A DNA stretch of 64,000 nt from JABDGR01 sp964561455. Lineage in GTDB: Bacteria > Verrucomicrobiota > Verrucomicrobiia > Opitutales > JABDGR01. Below, in pieces: positions 26,112 through 35,986 of the stretch (position 1 is its first letter; each line of letters begins with the position of its first letter). Below the pieces are notes generated by a model. That model saw only the letters and a program-made list of their open reading frames with translations, was not told where the DNA came from and searched no databases. The stretch spans positions 33,217 to 97,216 of the forward strand of contig CAZLPS010000007.1 in assembly GCA_964561455.1 (NCBI GenBank). The letters run 5' to 3'. A program made the translations under genes and the position numbers.

Positions 26112-27250
26112 GCGAGGGAGCGTTGATAAAGTTTGCGGTAGGCGTCGAACATTTGCGCTTCGCCGAACTGGGCCGCGTTGGCCAACCCGGCCGCGATGCG
26201 TTTCGACCGCTCGCCGTATTGAGAGAGGGAAAGGATGGCATCGGCATAGCCCCCATGGTCTTCGGGTGCGAGCAATATTCCCGCGTCCCCCGCAACCTCC
26301 GGCAGCGAAGTCACATTGCTGCAAATCACCGGGCAGCCGCAGGCCTGGGCCTCGAGCACCGGCCAGCCGTAGCCTTCACAATAACTCGGAAACACCAGCG
26401 CATGTGCGCGGCTGTAAAGTGCCGCGAGGTCATCGTGGTCGGGATGGGGAATTTCCATGACGGCGTCGTCGGGCAGCTTAAGCTCACGCATGACGGCGCG
26501 CTCGCGCTCCTGCAGCGGCTCGCCGGCAAATACCGCCCGACCCTTCCAATACTCCCGGGCGAGGGCCAGTGAGCGCAGCACCCCGGCGCGGTTTTTTCGC
26601 AACAATCCCGAGCCAACATGTAGAATAAACGGAGCTTCGAGCAGACCCGGATATTTTGCCAGCCGGGTACCCGCCGCCAAGGGGGCCACGGGAAAGAATG
26701 GTGCATTGAGGGCGAGCGGGATGACCACGATGTGCGAATCGTCCCCGCGTCCGGTTAACCGGCGAAAATCTCCGGCCGTCGCCGCGGAATCGCAGGCGAC
26801 CCAGGGCACGCGACGCAAATGGGAGAGTATCATCGCCTGCAAAATCTTTCCCATCCGGGACGCCGGACAGTAAGTTGCCTCACCCATCGCGCCGCGCACC
26901 GCGAGCAAATCGTGGCAGGTGAGCACGACGCGCCTCCCCCGCAAACCCCGGAGGTAGATCGAATTGGAATGGTCGCAGATATGGAACACCGTTGGCTGGC
27001 CGGGATTCCAGCCGGCCTGCCGCGCCAATTTGACGGCCCGGCCTGGAAAACGCACATATTGGTCAACGTACACCGCCCATTTGCGCAGTCGGGAGGGGGT
27101 GCGGCGGGCCAGCCAGGGTTCCGGCTGCACGAGGTACGCCGGCACTCCGCGCCGTCGCCAGCCAGCTTGCAGCATTTCGGCAAAGCGCAACATGCTTTGC
27201 TGGCGGCCTGGCGCATAATTGCCCAATAAGACAACTTGAAAGTCAGTCAC
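26108..27250 (-). CDS. Glycosyltransferase family 4
   Basis: The 380-residue protein has GT-B features: HVGSGLLRKNRAGVLRSLAL in the donor domain near residue 215 and the E-x7-E motif in YCEGYGWPVLEAQACG. It belongs to the mannosyltransferase-like GT4 group by motif, although the sugar is unknown. Both ends show 4-bp ATGA overlaps, with the Wzy-like gene upstream and the LbH acyltransferase downstream, so it is translationally coupled on both sides. Confidence 0.87.
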   Translation of the reverse strand: MTDFQVVLLGNYAPGRQQSMLRFAEMLQAGWRRRGVPAYLVQPEPWLARRTPSRLRKWAVYVDQYVRFPGRAVKLARQAGWNPGQPTVFHICDHSNSIYLRGLRGRRVVLTCHDLLAVRGAMGEATYCPASRMGKILQAMILSHLRRVPWVACDSAATAGDFRRLTGRGDDSHIVVIPLALNAPFFPVAPLAAGTRLAKYPGLLEAPFILHVGSGLLRKNRAGVLRSLALAREYWKGRAVFAGEPLQERERAVMRELKLPDDAVMEIPHPDHDDLAALYSRAHALVFPSYCEGYGWPVLEAQACGCPVICSNVTSLPEVAGDAGILLAPEDHGGYADAILSLSQYGERSKRIAAGLANAAQFGEAQMFDAYRKLYQRSLA

Positions 27251-28644
27251 GGCAGCGGCAGTCGGGGGTTGAAGCGTGCGTCCGCCGGGGCGGGTTCCGG
27301 CTCATACAATCGTTCTTTCCATTGCGGCCGTTTGGGCGGGCGGCGTCGCCGGTCGGCTCGGGCCTCGACCGGCTTCATGTGGACAGCGGCGAAGGCGAGA
27401 CCGGAGGCAAAAGTGGCAAATCCCAAAACTGTCGCCTGGCCCCATTGGGCGTTAAGCACCAGGAAGAATGCTTCCACGGACAGCAGCGCGGGCCAGATAT
27501 TTTCGCGCCCCAAAGCCGTCCATGCCATGCGCACCAGTCGCACGCACAAGGCCACCCGCAAGGTAATAAAGGCCAGTCCCAGAATCGGCCCGAGTTCGAT
27601 GATCAAGCGGGACCATTCCGCCTCGCCGAAGGGAAAATTCCGATCCCCCGTGAGATAGGCCTGGGCCATGGTGGTGCCGGAGCCAACGCCCACGCCAGGC
27701 AACGGAATATCAAAAAATAATCCGATGGGCGGTATCAAATCCGAGAAAAACCGGCTGATGATATTCGCCTTAAACCCTTCCACCGTTGTACCCGTGGCAC
27801 CTTCCCAACGAGCGCCAAAAGCCTCCACGCCTTCATCAAAATGCGGCGTCTGCGACACAATCAGGGCGACGACGCCCAGGAACAATACCATGCGCACGAT
27901 GGCCCGGGGCGGGCTTGGCAGCGCAAAGAGCGATGCGCCCCCGGCCAGTAACACCAGCGCGCACGTTACGGCGTTGGTGCGGCTGATCGAAACGGGAATG
28001 GCGACCGCGATGCTTACGGCCGCAGCGACCGTTAGGTACAGCGGCAGTTTGTGGCGGGTCAAAAGGAAGCCGAGCAACATGGCCAGTGCCATGGGATAGA
28101 ATTCGGCCACTCCCGTCGTAAACGAAAACGTTCCCGACGGTCGGAATTTGTCCAGCGCACCCGTCATGCCCATCGTCACCTGCCCACCGACGGAAAGATT
28201 GGACCAATGACCCTGCGGGGAGGAGAATTGCAGTACGCAAAGGGCGGTTTCCGGAATGGCAAACCACAACAGGAATTTTCCCATTTTCCAGAGGTCTTCG
28301 GCCTCCAGAGTCCTGGCCATCACAAAAATCAATGGCAGATGCAAAAAATAGCAACGCAAACCAATTAACGTCACCAACAGGTTGGTGTCGGGCGACAGCA
28401 GGCTGGCGCAAAATGCCGCCAACGCCAAAATAAAATTGCCGGCCACAAAGGCGTTGATGACAAAGCGCCCGCGGGCCATGGCGACCATGTAAATGACGAT
28501 TACGACCGGGTCGCGCGCAATCAACAGGGGCGTGGCCAGGCTGGGTAACACCCATTTCCGCAGGGCGCCCTCCATGAGCAACAGGATGAGATAGAGCCAG
28601 ATGAGGCGCTTCAGCAACTTCAGATCTGAGGATGGCGCAGCCAT
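27247..28644 (-). CDS. O-antigen/exopolysaccharide polymerase-like membrane protein (Wzy/WaaL superfamily)
   Basis: The 465-residue protein has about 11 hydrophobic helices with a short cytoplasmic N-terminus and a Pro/Arg-rich C-terminal tail of about 45 residues. The motif EGALRKWVLP near residue 25 and the large periplasmic loop (FEAFGARWEGATGTT region) match a group of putative exopolysaccharide polymerases. It would join lipid-linked repeat units at the periplasmic face. Such proteins share little sequence, so polymerase versus ligase cannot be separated here. Overlaps the next gene by 4 bp. Confidence 0.75.
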   Translation of the reverse strand: MAAPSSDLKLLKRLIWLYLILLLMEGALRKWVLPSLATPLLIARDPVVIVIYMVAMARGRFVINAFVAGNFILALAAFCASLLSPDTNLLVTLIGLRCYFLHLPLIFVMARTLEAEDLWKMGKFLLWFAIPETALCVLQFSSPQGHWSNLSVGGQVTMGMTGALDKFRPSGTFSFTTGVAEFYPMALAMLLGFLLTRHKLPLYLTVAAAVSIAVAIPVSISRTNAVTCALVLLAGGASLFALPSPPRAIVRMVLFLGVVALIVSQTPHFDEGVEAFGARWEGATGTTVEGFKANIISRFFSDLIPPIGLFFDIPLPGVGVGSGTTMAQAYLTGDRNFPFGEAEWSRLIIELGPILGLAFITLRVALCVRLVRMAWTALGRENIWPALLSVEAFFLVLNAQWGQATVLGFATFASGLAFAAVHMKPVEARADRRRRPPKRPQWKERLYEPEPAPADARFNPRLPLP

Positions 28645-28792
28645 GGGCAGCAGGGAAAATTACAGGTATCGAAAAGGTTTGGGCCGCCGGGATGGCGCTC
28701 CGGCCCATTCTGCGCCGGTTGGCGCGAATCTTCCAGAGAAATTTCGTGAGGCGTGCTATTCTTGGTTCCTCGCGACGCCGCCAACCGTACGC

Positions 28793-30067
28793 TCAGCGGG
28801 TTGGTCCATCCAGCGCCGCCAGCAAACGCTCACGGTAAGCGACCCAGGAAACCTTCTTTGCCCGTGCGCGGCAAGCGGCCCGCAGCGCTGGGAAGTTTGC
28901 CCGGTGCTCGCGCAGCCAGTTGATCTTTTCCGCCAGTGCTGCCGGATCGCGAATGGGCACCAGGAAACCAGTCTCGCCCGGCGTAATCAAGTCCTCGCCG
29001 CCAGCATTGGGCGTGGCGAGCACGGGCAAGCCCCGGCTTAACGCCTCCAATTGCACGATCGCCCGCCCTTCCACCAGCGACGGCAGCACCAGCGCATCAC
29101 ACGTGCCCATGAGCGCCAAGACCCCGTCGTTGGCGCGCGGCGCTTCATAAGTGAAGGGCACGTTCTGCCCGCGATAGAATTCCCAAGGCGCGCAGGGTTG
29201 CCCAAGGAGCACTAATTCCACGTCCTGCGGGCAACCGAGTGCGCGTAGCGCGGAGAATACGTCCGCGAGGCCTTTGCGCTGGCTCAAGGCGCCGACAAAC
29301 AACAACCGCAGCGGGCGGTCTTGCTTCCCGTCCCGTTCGTTGGTCGCCAGCATTTCCGGGACGGGCGGCGCGCCATATGGAACCAGCCGACAGGACTTTT
29401 CGGCGCGGATTTTCGCCGGCAGCGATTCGAGGACAAAGTTGCTGGGGACGATCACGACATCGGCCAGTTCCAGCTCCCGAACCTTTCGGGCCATCTTTTC
29501 CTCCGAGTCCCGGTCACCCTGCAAAGTGAACGCCCATGCAGGCAGGCGTTGAGCCTCCTCGTGAAAGATTTTGCGGGCATAGGGTCCATAGGCAATCGGG
29601 AGATGATAGATGCCCGTCCAGCCGGCTGTTTTTGCGGCGGCCAAGGTTGCTTCTGCGCCGTCTTCGTAAGTCAATACCGCGCCCGGCATTCCGCGATAGC
29701 TGGCGATTTCCCGCGCGCCCGCCCGGTCCAGCGCCTTAAACACCGCATCCACACACGCCCAACCCGTCTCGTGTTTGGTCAGCCATGGCATGCCCAACCG
29801 AGGCGCCAGCAAACGGACCAATTCGCGTCCCGGGCGGGCCTTAATCGTGGCCGGCGGCAAATCATAGGCGCGCCGCTGCAATTCGGCGCCGATGCTCGTG
29901 GAATCTGGGAGTTGAGCCCAAATGCTCGACCGGCTGAAACCCACGCCGGTCAAATACCGCCGCAAGCGGTGGGCGTCATGCAATGCACGGAGATCATTCC
30001 GCACATAGGTGTTGCCCGTCGGGTGTACGACCAGGAACGACGCTGTCTCGGGAATCGCCAGTTTCAT
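28793..30067 (-). CDS. Glycosyltransferase family 4
   Basis: The 424-residue GT-B protein has the donor-site block LLFVGALSQRKGLADVFSAL near residue 265 and the E-x7-E variant EGRAIVQLEALSRG near residue 350. The N-terminal half is longer than in most neighbours. It is the second-to-last step upstream of a 148-bp gap before the Wzy-like gene. Its start overlaps the upstream glycosyltransferase stop by 4 bp. Confidence 0.85.
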   Translation of the reverse strand: MKLAIPETASFLVVHPTGNTYVRNDLRALHDAHRLRRYLTGVGFSRSSIWAQLPDSTSIGAELQRRAYDLPPATIKARPGRELVRLLAPRLGMPWLTKHETGWACVDAVFKALDRAGAREIASYRGMPGAVLTYEDGAEATLAAAKTAGWTGIYHLPIAYGPYARKIFHEEAQRLPAWAFTLQGDRDSEEKMARKVRELELADVVIVPSNFVLESLPAKIRAEKSCRLVPYGAPPVPEMLATNERDGKQDRPLRLLFVGALSQRKGLADVFSALRALGCPQDVELVLLGQPCAPWEFYRGQNVPFTYEAPRANDGVLALMGTCDALVLPSLVEGRAIVQLEALSRGLPVLATPNAGGEDLITPGETGFLVPIRDPAALAEKINWLREHRANFPALRAACRARAKKVSWVAYRERLLAALDGPTR

Positions 30068-31128
30068 GAACTCCGTCCGGCCAGTTGGCGGTATAATGCG
30101 TGATAGTCCGTGAGCGGCCGAAGGAAATCGCCCAACTGTCGCTGGCTGGCCAGGGCGCGGCGGCGGTATTCCGTCTCCGGCATGGCTGCGGCTTCCTCGA
30201 GCCGCGCCCGCAGACTGGCCACGTCTCCCGGTTCCGCCACCAAGGCGTCCGGTCCCGCGGCTTCCGGGAGACCACCGTCGCGGGTAATGATCGAGGGCAC
30301 GGCGAGGTGCCGCGCCTCAATCGGAGTCAGACCCAAATCCTCCCGGGTATGAGGCGGGGCGAGATTCCATTTGGACCGGGCCATTTGGGAAAATTTTTCC
30401 TGGTCGGTAATGAAGCCTGCGAGGCGCACCGAATCCAGTCCGCCATGCGCAATGTATTTTTCCGCCCACGGTCGCAGGGGCCCGTCACCTGCGATGGTCA
30501 ACGGCCAGCGGGCGCGGTCCAGATTGGCGGTGGCGTAGGCCTCGAGCAGTTCTTCCAGTCCCTTGTTTGGAATCCACCGGCCAATGAAGAAGAACCCGGC
30601 ACGTTCCCAATTTACCGGGGGCGGTGGAGGCAAATGGGATACGGCCGGCATAACCCGGCTGCCGACCCGCAACCCGCGTGGCTCCCAGGTTTGGCGCACA
30701 AAATCCGAAATGTAGCAGCGGGCCCGGGCGGCGCGAGCCGCCCAATCCCATAATCGTGCATGCATCGAATTCCCGTCACTCCGGTGATTGATGATGGTCA
30801 GCAATAACGGCCGGCCCAGCAGGCGCGCGCCGAATGCAATGTCCGGCGATGGATTCTGCCCGTGGACCAATTGGGCCCAGCGCAAGTTGGTCCATAATTC
30901 GCGGCTGGCCCGGGGCACAACTACAAAAGGAACTTTCATTTGTTCGCATCGCCCGCGTAATTCGTCGCTGAACGAAGCGCCGCGCACCAGTTTGAAACAC
31001 AACCGCACCGTAAAATCCGGCGCGGAAACCAGACTCTCGGTCAGGGCCAGCAGAAATGCTTCCAGCCCCCCGAATCGGCCCTGCGTGGGCGCGGCCACCA
31101 AAACCCGCAATGGTGTGGCGCTGTTCAT
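30064..31128 (-). CDS. Glycosyltransferase family 4
   Basis: The 354-residue protein contains GFFFIGRWIPNKGLEELLEA in the donor domain and an E-x7-E-like EDLGLTPIEARHLA. The N-terminus (RVLVAAPTQGRFGGLEAFLLAL) has the GT4 glycine loop. Sugar specificity is unknown. It is coupled to both neighbours by 4-bp start/stop overlaps. Confidence 0.85.
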   Translation of the reverse strand: MNSATPLRVLVAAPTQGRFGGLEAFLLALTESLVSAPDFTVRLCFKLVRGASFSDELRGRCEQMKVPFVVVPRASRELWTNLRWAQLVHGQNPSPDIAFGARLLGRPLLLTIINHRSDGNSMHARLWDWAARAARARCYISDFVRQTWEPRGLRVGSRVMPAVSHLPPPPPVNWERAGFFFIGRWIPNKGLEELLEAYATANLDRARWPLTIAGDGPLRPWAEKYIAHGGLDSVRLAGFITDQEKFSQMARSKWNLAPPHTREDLGLTPIEARHLAVPSIITRDGGLPEAAGPDALVAEPGDVASLRARLEEAAAMPETEYRRRALASQRQLGDFLRPLTDYHALYRQLAGRSS

Positions 31129-32288
31129 GGGGCCGAACCCGGAGCCGCCGACAGCGCGGCCAAAAATATTCGGGCGGTTTCCTCCGGGAAAAGAAACGTG
31201 GGTGGCGGTTCAAGTTCGCCGCGGCCTGGCAAATAAAATTCCGCATTCCCGCCAACCAATATCAGACCAGGGTCCGGCCAGGGCGGAAGTTCGCTCGCAT
31301 CGGTCGCACCCGCCCGGGTGACCAGGACCGGAACGTCCAACGCGCGCCATGCGGCCACCGCGCTGCTCTTCTCAATAATATCCCATGGCGTGCTGGTGAA
31401 CGCGGTGTCACACGCCCGCATCGCGATCGGAACTTTGTCTTCGGTCAATTCACCAACAACCAAAAAGTCGGCTGCTTTAACGGCCGCTCCGGCCTGGGCA
31501 AAGGCCTCCTTCGCCGCCGCCGACCGGCCCAGCGCCAAAAAACACGGTCGCCGGCCGGCGAGTTTGGGCTGTGCGGCCACGCGTTGGGCGAACGCGGTAA
31601 AATCCCAGTTTTGCGGGTGAAAGGCGCCAAAATGCCCCAGCCAATAGCCGGATTCAGCAATTCTTTTGTCCCCTGGCTTCAACCACTCCAACAGGTTCGC
31701 CCGTGCAATCGCCTGGTTCACGGCCGGTTCCTTGAAGGCCGTGCAAAGCGGCAGCAATTTTGCATCCACGCCGCGCGCCTGCAATCGCGCTTGATGCAGG
31801 CGCGCCTGCGTGTGCACCACCGCCGGCTGCCAGCCCGGGCCGGTCCAGGCGTCAACGCTGCGTCGTTGAGCCCAGCCGAGCGCGCGATGCCGCAACGCGC
31901 CGTCCACTCCCGGCTGCAGCCAAATCTCGTGCAGCATAATATGCCGGTGAGTGGTCACCGGCAGCGGGTGGCGCAACACCACAGCGCGTCGCCCACCGAG
32001 TCCACGCGGATGAAAACCAAAAGGCGTATATTGCACGCTGGCCCAGTCGGGATTAAATTCACGCAACCATAATGCCAGCGCTTGCATTTCTTCCGGGTGC
32101 CGGAAAATGTCGCGCAGCCGCAGTTCATTGGGCGCGGCCGGGGTTGATTCCCGGATTTGCTCGTCCCGTACTGCGGCGAGCCGGACGGAATGCCCCGCGG
32201 CCGCGCATTCCCGCGCCAGCGTGCGCGCAAAATCGCCCACGCCATCGCGTCCCGGTTCCAAGCCAGAGCAGATAAAGACCAGGCGCAT
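31125..32288 (-). CDS. Glycosyltransferase-like protein (GT-B fold)
   Basis: The 387-residue protein begins MRLVFICSGLEPGRDGVGDF, a typical GT4 acceptor loop with GVGDFARTLA. The C-terminal half has a degenerate donor site: the expected E-x7-E is replaced by WDIIEKSSAVAAWRALDVP. This resembles proteins of exopolysaccharide loci that act on or bind nucleotide sugars but may have reduced activity. It is coupled to the downstream gene by a 4-bp overlap and separated by only 3 bp from the upstream one. Confidence 0.7.
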   Translation of the reverse strand: MRLVFICSGLEPGRDGVGDFARTLARECAAAGHSVRLAAVRDEQIRESTPAAPNELRLRDIFRHPEEMQALALWLREFNPDWASVQYTPFGFHPRGLGGRRAVVLRHPLPVTTHRHIMLHEIWLQPGVDGALRHRALGWAQRRSVDAWTGPGWQPAVVHTQARLHQARLQARGVDAKLLPLCTAFKEPAVNQAIARANLLEWLKPGDKRIAESGYWLGHFGAFHPQNWDFTAFAQRVAAQPKLAGRRPCFLALGRSAAAKEAFAQAGAAVKAADFLVVGELTEDKVPIAMRACDTAFTSTPWDIIEKSSAVAAWRALDVPVLVTRAGATDASELPPWPDPGLILVGGNAEFYLPGRGELEPPPTFLFPEETARIFLAALSAAPGSAP

Positions 32289-32291
32289 GAT

Positions 32292-33203
32292 TTAAGAACG
32301 ATAGGCCTCGTCGGTGGCGGCCAGGCGCATCAATTTGCGCCGGTGACGCACGTTTTGGAGGTAACGCCAGAAGTTCAGCCGCGGGGCGCGGAAGGGTTCC
32401 AATTCCACGGGCGAACCTCCGGGCGGGGGTGCTCCGGACGGCAGGTGATCCACGAGCGAGCGCATGCGCTTTTTATAAACGTCCGGGTAATGCACGATGA
32501 CCGCTTGCGCGGTCACTTGGTAACCCGGGCAGGCCTGCACGATTTGTTTGGTGTCCACGTAATAAACGTCCCGCCCCCGGCTCATCGCCGCCCAGGCAAG
32601 TTGCTCAATAACTGTCCAGTAACGCCAAAAATCCGGCTCACTGTAAATCCATTCCAGGTAGTCGAGATCGTAGCGGCTTCGCGGATAATTGTAGAATCCA
32701 AGGTTCGCGGCAAAGGGCAGGGGCAGGCGCGTACGCCAGCGCAGCCATTCCCGCCAGCCGATGGAGTAGGACATCTGGCTGTCACGGGCAAACAGCACGG
32801 CTTCCGGCGGCAGGGCGCAAAGCGCCCGCCACGAGAACGGCTGAAAATAGCGCACGTCGGAATCAATGTAAAAAAACTTTCCGACGGTCGCATACAGGTG
32901 CAAGGGAATGTCAAAGATCTTTAGTCCCATTGGCGTCAGTGCGCGGAAGTTTCGCAGATTGGGCTGCTTGGCCAGCCACTCGCGGGTCGGCGGATCATAG
33001 TCTTTGAAATACCAAATTCGCACCCCCGGCAGGGCCACACGCAGCGCATCGGCGGTGGCGGGGGTTAAAGATCCGTCCTCGAACAAATGCAATTGCACCG
33101 GCTCCGCGCTGTATTGCATCAACCCCGTGAACGATTGCAGGCATAATTCGCGATGGGCCTCGCAAATGAGGCTGGCGACGACGATCGGGGCGTGGTTCGG
33201 CAT
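32292..33203 (-). CDS. Putative GT-A type nucleotide-sugar transferase
   Basis: The 303-residue protein has a DXD motif in GKFFYIDSDVRYFQPF near residue 120 and the N-terminus PIVVASLICEAHRELCLQSF, as in GT8-like or other GT-A nucleotidyl-sugar transferases. It has no membrane helix. The ATG at 33203 (MPNHAPIVVAS) gives a TGATG 1-bp overlap with the upstream gene's stop. The longer upstream frame lies inside the neighbouring gene. Donor unknown. Confidence 0.7.
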   Translation of the reverse strand: MPNHAPIVVASLICEAHRELCLQSFTGLMQYSAEPVQLHLFEDGSLTPATADALRVALPGVRIWYFKDYDPPTREWLAKQPNLRNFRALTPMGLKIFDIPLHLYATVGKFFYIDSDVRYFQPFSWRALCALPPEAVLFARDSQMSYSIGWREWLRWRTRLPLPFAANLGFYNYPRSRYDLDYLEWIYSEPDFWRYWTVIEQLAWAAMSRGRDVYYVDTKQIVQACPGYQVTAQAVIVHYPDVYKKRMRSLVDHLPSGAPPPGGSPVELEPFRAPRLNFWRYLQNVRHRRKLMRLAATDEAYRS

Positions 33204-34348
33204 CAGGAAGCTGTTTTGGGGAAGAGTTTCGTCGCCCGGAGGCGCTCGATGAACCCATAGAAGGTATGGGCGGTCGCGCCCCAAGTGTCGCCCTTTACCT
33301 TCTCTCGCGCCTGCGCACCGAGGGTATTGGCAAGCCCCGGGTTTGCCGCGGCCCGGCGCAAATGAGCCAGAAATTTCGCCCGGTCACCCGGGAGCGAGAG
33401 CAAGGCCTCCACCCCGTCGGTGGCGTGGTCGGCGAGCACTCCGCAACGGGTCCCCACCACGGCCAATCCACTGGCCATCGCTTCATGGGCTACCTTGCCG
33501 AAGCCTTCGTAAGCGGATGGGAAGAGCAGGTAATCATGGCGGCGCATGAGTTCAGCCAGTTGTTCGCGGGGACTCCAGCCCAGCACCGTCAGGCGTTCAC
33601 CCAGAATTGGCCCGAGCCGCGCTTTGAGTCCGGCGTGCTTGTCGTCGTGGGTCACGCAGGTAAACGTAAAAGTGGAATTCTCCCGCGCCAGTTCAACCAG
33701 GGCGGATTCCATCATCGCGCAGTTCTTTTGGGCCACATAATTGCCGATGTAGAGGAATCGCGCCGGCTGGCCGGCAACGGCGGCGGGGCGGCCCGGGCCG
33801 TTCAACAACCAGGGATCCAATCCCAGGGTCAGCAGGCAAACCTTTTCCGCTTGCAGCCTATGCCGCTGAATCAGGTAATCCGCATCGAGCCGGTTGAGCA
33901 CCACCATGCCGTCGGCGAGCCGGGCCGCGCGATCGCAATGGCGCCGGATGTAATGGGTTGCCACCGCATCCTTGAGGGGTCGCACCAGCGACCGCGTCTC
34001 GGGCTTAAATTTTGGCACACACATTTCCCAGCCATGGGAGAAATTAATAAAAACGCAGGACGGGTGCCGCGGAGCAAGTTTCTGGAAGATTTGCCAGCCG
34101 TGCGGTTGGTGGACGATCACTGCGTCGTATTGTTCCTTGGCCAACTCCGCTTGGGCCTGTTCCAATTGGCGGGCCGGAATTTCAAAGAAACGGGAAAAAT
34201 TGTGTCCCCACCGGCTGAGCGGCCGATTCCGCCAGGACAGATTCACCGAATTGCCCGCGGTCCGCATCGCCTCGCCGAGCGCCATGATGGTCCCGGCCGC
34301 GCCCGTATTGCGTTCCGGATAATAATTGGACACATGCAATATTTTCAT
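33203..34348 (-). CDS. Glycosyltransferase family 4
   Basis: The 381-residue protein begins MKILHVSNYYPERNTGAAG with the GT4 acceptor loop. It has FLYIGNYVAQKNCAMMESAL in the donor domain and the E-x7-E motif EGFGKVAHEAMASG. It starts 4 bp after the preceding GT2 gene's stop. An upstream in-frame methionine (34384) adds a proline-rich leader overlapping that gene and is less likely. Role: addition of one sugar to the polysaccharide repeat unit. Confidence 0.87.
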   Translation of the reverse strand: MKILHVSNYYPERNTGAAGTIMALGEAMRTAGNSVNLSWRNRPLSRWGHNFSRFFEIPARQLEQAQAELAKEQYDAVIVHQPHGWQIFQKLAPRHPSCVFINFSHGWEMCVPKFKPETRSLVRPLKDAVATHYIRRHCDRAARLADGMVVLNRLDADYLIQRHRLQAEKVCLLTLGLDPWLLNGPGRPAAVAGQPARFLYIGNYVAQKNCAMMESALVELARENSTFTFTCVTHDDKHAGLKARLGPILGERLTVLGWSPREQLAELMRRHDYLLFPSAYEGFGKVAHEAMASGLAVVGTRCGVLADHATDGVEALLSLPGDRAKFLAHLRRAAANPGLANTLGAQAREKVKGDTWGATAHTFYGFIERLRATKLFPKTAS

Positions 34349-34352
34349 CTGC

Positions 34353-35234
34353 TTACGGTGAGCCGGTGGCGCGTGGGCGTCCATGCGGCAAGGTTAGGGA
34401 ATTACCTAACGTATGCAAGTGCCAAGCGAGCGCGGCGGAAATGCCCCGGCCGCGCCAGTGCCAAAAGCCGGGAAGAGTAACGCGAACAAACTGGCGTGCA
34501 TTATTCTTCAAGTACGCCAGCGGGGTGTGGTTGCGGCGTTCCCCGGGATGAAGTTTCAGAAAATATTTGACCGAAGCCCGGTGTCTTTCCTCAGCCGCCC
34601 ACATGCTGCGAAAACCGGCGATCTCCCGCCACGGATGGCAGACGCCTGCCGCTGCCACAAACACCTCCCTTGCGCCCGCCGCCCGCAGGCGCAGGGCAAA
34701 ATCCACGTCTTCCATCGTGGCGTGGGGAAAGCCTTCATCAAATCCGCCCAAGCGATGGAACAGCTCCGTACGCACCGCCAAATTGCACGACCACAAATAG
34801 CCGCCGTCCGAATTGACGGGCGCGCGCTCGGCGAGGCTCCTCCGGGGGCGGTCGGCGTAGGTCCGGCCCTCCAACACGTCGGGCGCGGCCCGCCCGGCGG
34901 TGGTCAGTTCTGCGGCGAAAGCCGCGAGCCACCCGGGATCGGGCAGGCAATCATCATCGGTAAACACCAGCCAATCCGCCCGGGCGGGGCGGGTGCCGTG
35001 ATTGCGATTTGCCGCGGGCCCGCGTTTGGGCCCTTCAATCCACTGGGCCCAGGGAAATTTGGTTTTAAGCAAATCGCGCACTTGGGAATCCTTGCTGTCG
35101 TCCGAGACCGTGACTTCGTATTCCCCGAAGGGCAAAGTCTGTGCTCCTGGCGCCAGGCGCGCGAGGCATTGTGCCAGCTGTTCGGGCCGGCCACAGGCGG
35201 GAATTACCACGGAAAATCTTGGGGGCGCGCTCAT
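34353..35234 (-). CDS. Glycosyltransferase family 2
   Basis: The 293-residue GT-A protein has VVIPACGRPEQLAQCLARL at the N-terminus, VSDDSKDSQ, the DXD block FTDDDCLPDPGW near residue 95, and MEDVDFALRLRAAG as the catalytic-base loop. This is a complete GT2 set. It overlaps the WecG-like gene by 4 bp. Specificity unknown. Confidence 0.87.
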   Translation of the reverse strand: MSAPPRFSVVIPACGRPEQLAQCLARLAPGAQTLPFGEYEVTVSDDSKDSQVRDLLKTKFPWAQWIEGPKRGPAANRNHGTRPARADWLVFTDDDCLPDPGWLAAFAAELTTAGRAAPDVLEGRTYADRPRRSLAERAPVNSDGGYLWSCNLAVRTELFHRLGGFDEGFPHATMEDVDFALRLRAAGAREVFVAAAGVCHPWREIAGFRSMWAAEERHRASVKYFLKLHPGERRNHTPLAYLKNNARQFVRVTLPGFWHWRGRGISAALAWHLHTLGNSLTLPHGRPRATGSP

Positions 35235-35986
35235 GATTTGGTTTCGCGGACGACCGGGCTTTGTTCATCCCAGCAGCGGTAAAGCGCCACCAGTTTTCGG
35301 GCCTGCCAGTATCGTGGAATGAATTTGCCCGGGTCCTGTAAACAGCGCATCAACCAGCCGAGTCGCGCCCGGTCGGCCCATCCGGGAATGCGCGCCTGTT
35401 CGCCGGTCATAAAGCCAATTGCCGCGCCGGTGCAGAGAATGGCGGGCCGGTAATCCAGTCTCGCCTTGAGCCACGCGCCCAGTTTCTCCTGTGGTCCGCC
35501 CCCGACCCCGATGAAGATGAATTTGGGACGCCGCGCTTGGATGATTTCCAGCAGTTTGGCATCTTCGGCGCGGGCGGAACCATATTGCGGGGCCACGTGC
35601 CAGGCTTCCGCCGGGGTTGCAATCTTTCGGGTGCTGGCCAGCCACGCGCGGGTACGGGCCGCCGAGGCCGCAGAGGGCGCGACCCAGAAACTCGCCGCTG
35701 GTTCGATCAGCCCGGGTAACTTCAAAAATTCCTCCAGGAAATAATACCCGGAAATGCGCACGAGTGGTTGGTGATGGCGGCGTTCCCACAGGGATGCCAA
35801 AAGGCCGCTGTCCAGCAGGCACACATCCGCGGCGCTCAGCGCAGTGCGGTAAACATCATCTTTGGGCAGCGTGGCAAGGCCGGGTCCCGAGGGCGCAACT
35901 ACCAGCCCGCCGGCGCACGCCGCCTGCACGGCCTCGGCCGCCGTGCCTTGAAAGAAATTCAGTCCCAATATGCGCACCGTGTTCAT
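35231..35986 (-). CDS. WecG/TagA/CpsF family glycosyltransferase
   Basis: The 251-residue protein has the TagA/WecG signatures: VVAPSGPGLATLPKDD, DVCLLDSGLLASLW, KFIFIGVGGGPQEKLGAWLK, and GAAIGFMTGEQARIP. Members add the second sugar (N-acetylmannosamine or its uronate in known cases) to a lipid-linked primer. Such a protein fits assembly on a polyprenol carrier started by the phosphoglycosyltransferase at 62.0 kb. Overlaps 4 bp at both ends with its neighbours. Confidence 0.85.
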   Translation of the reverse strand: MNTVRILGLNFFQGTAAEAVQAACAGGLVVAPSGPGLATLPKDDVYRTALSAADVCLLDSGLLASLWERRHHQPLVRISGYYFLEEFLKLPGLIEPAASFWVAPSAASAARTRAWLASTRKIATPAEAWHVAPQYGSARAEDAKLLEIIQARRPKFIFIGVGGGPQEKLGAWLKARLDYRPAILCTGAAIGFMTGEQARIPGWADRARLGWLMRCLQDPGKFIPRYWQARKLVALYRCWDEQSPVVRETKS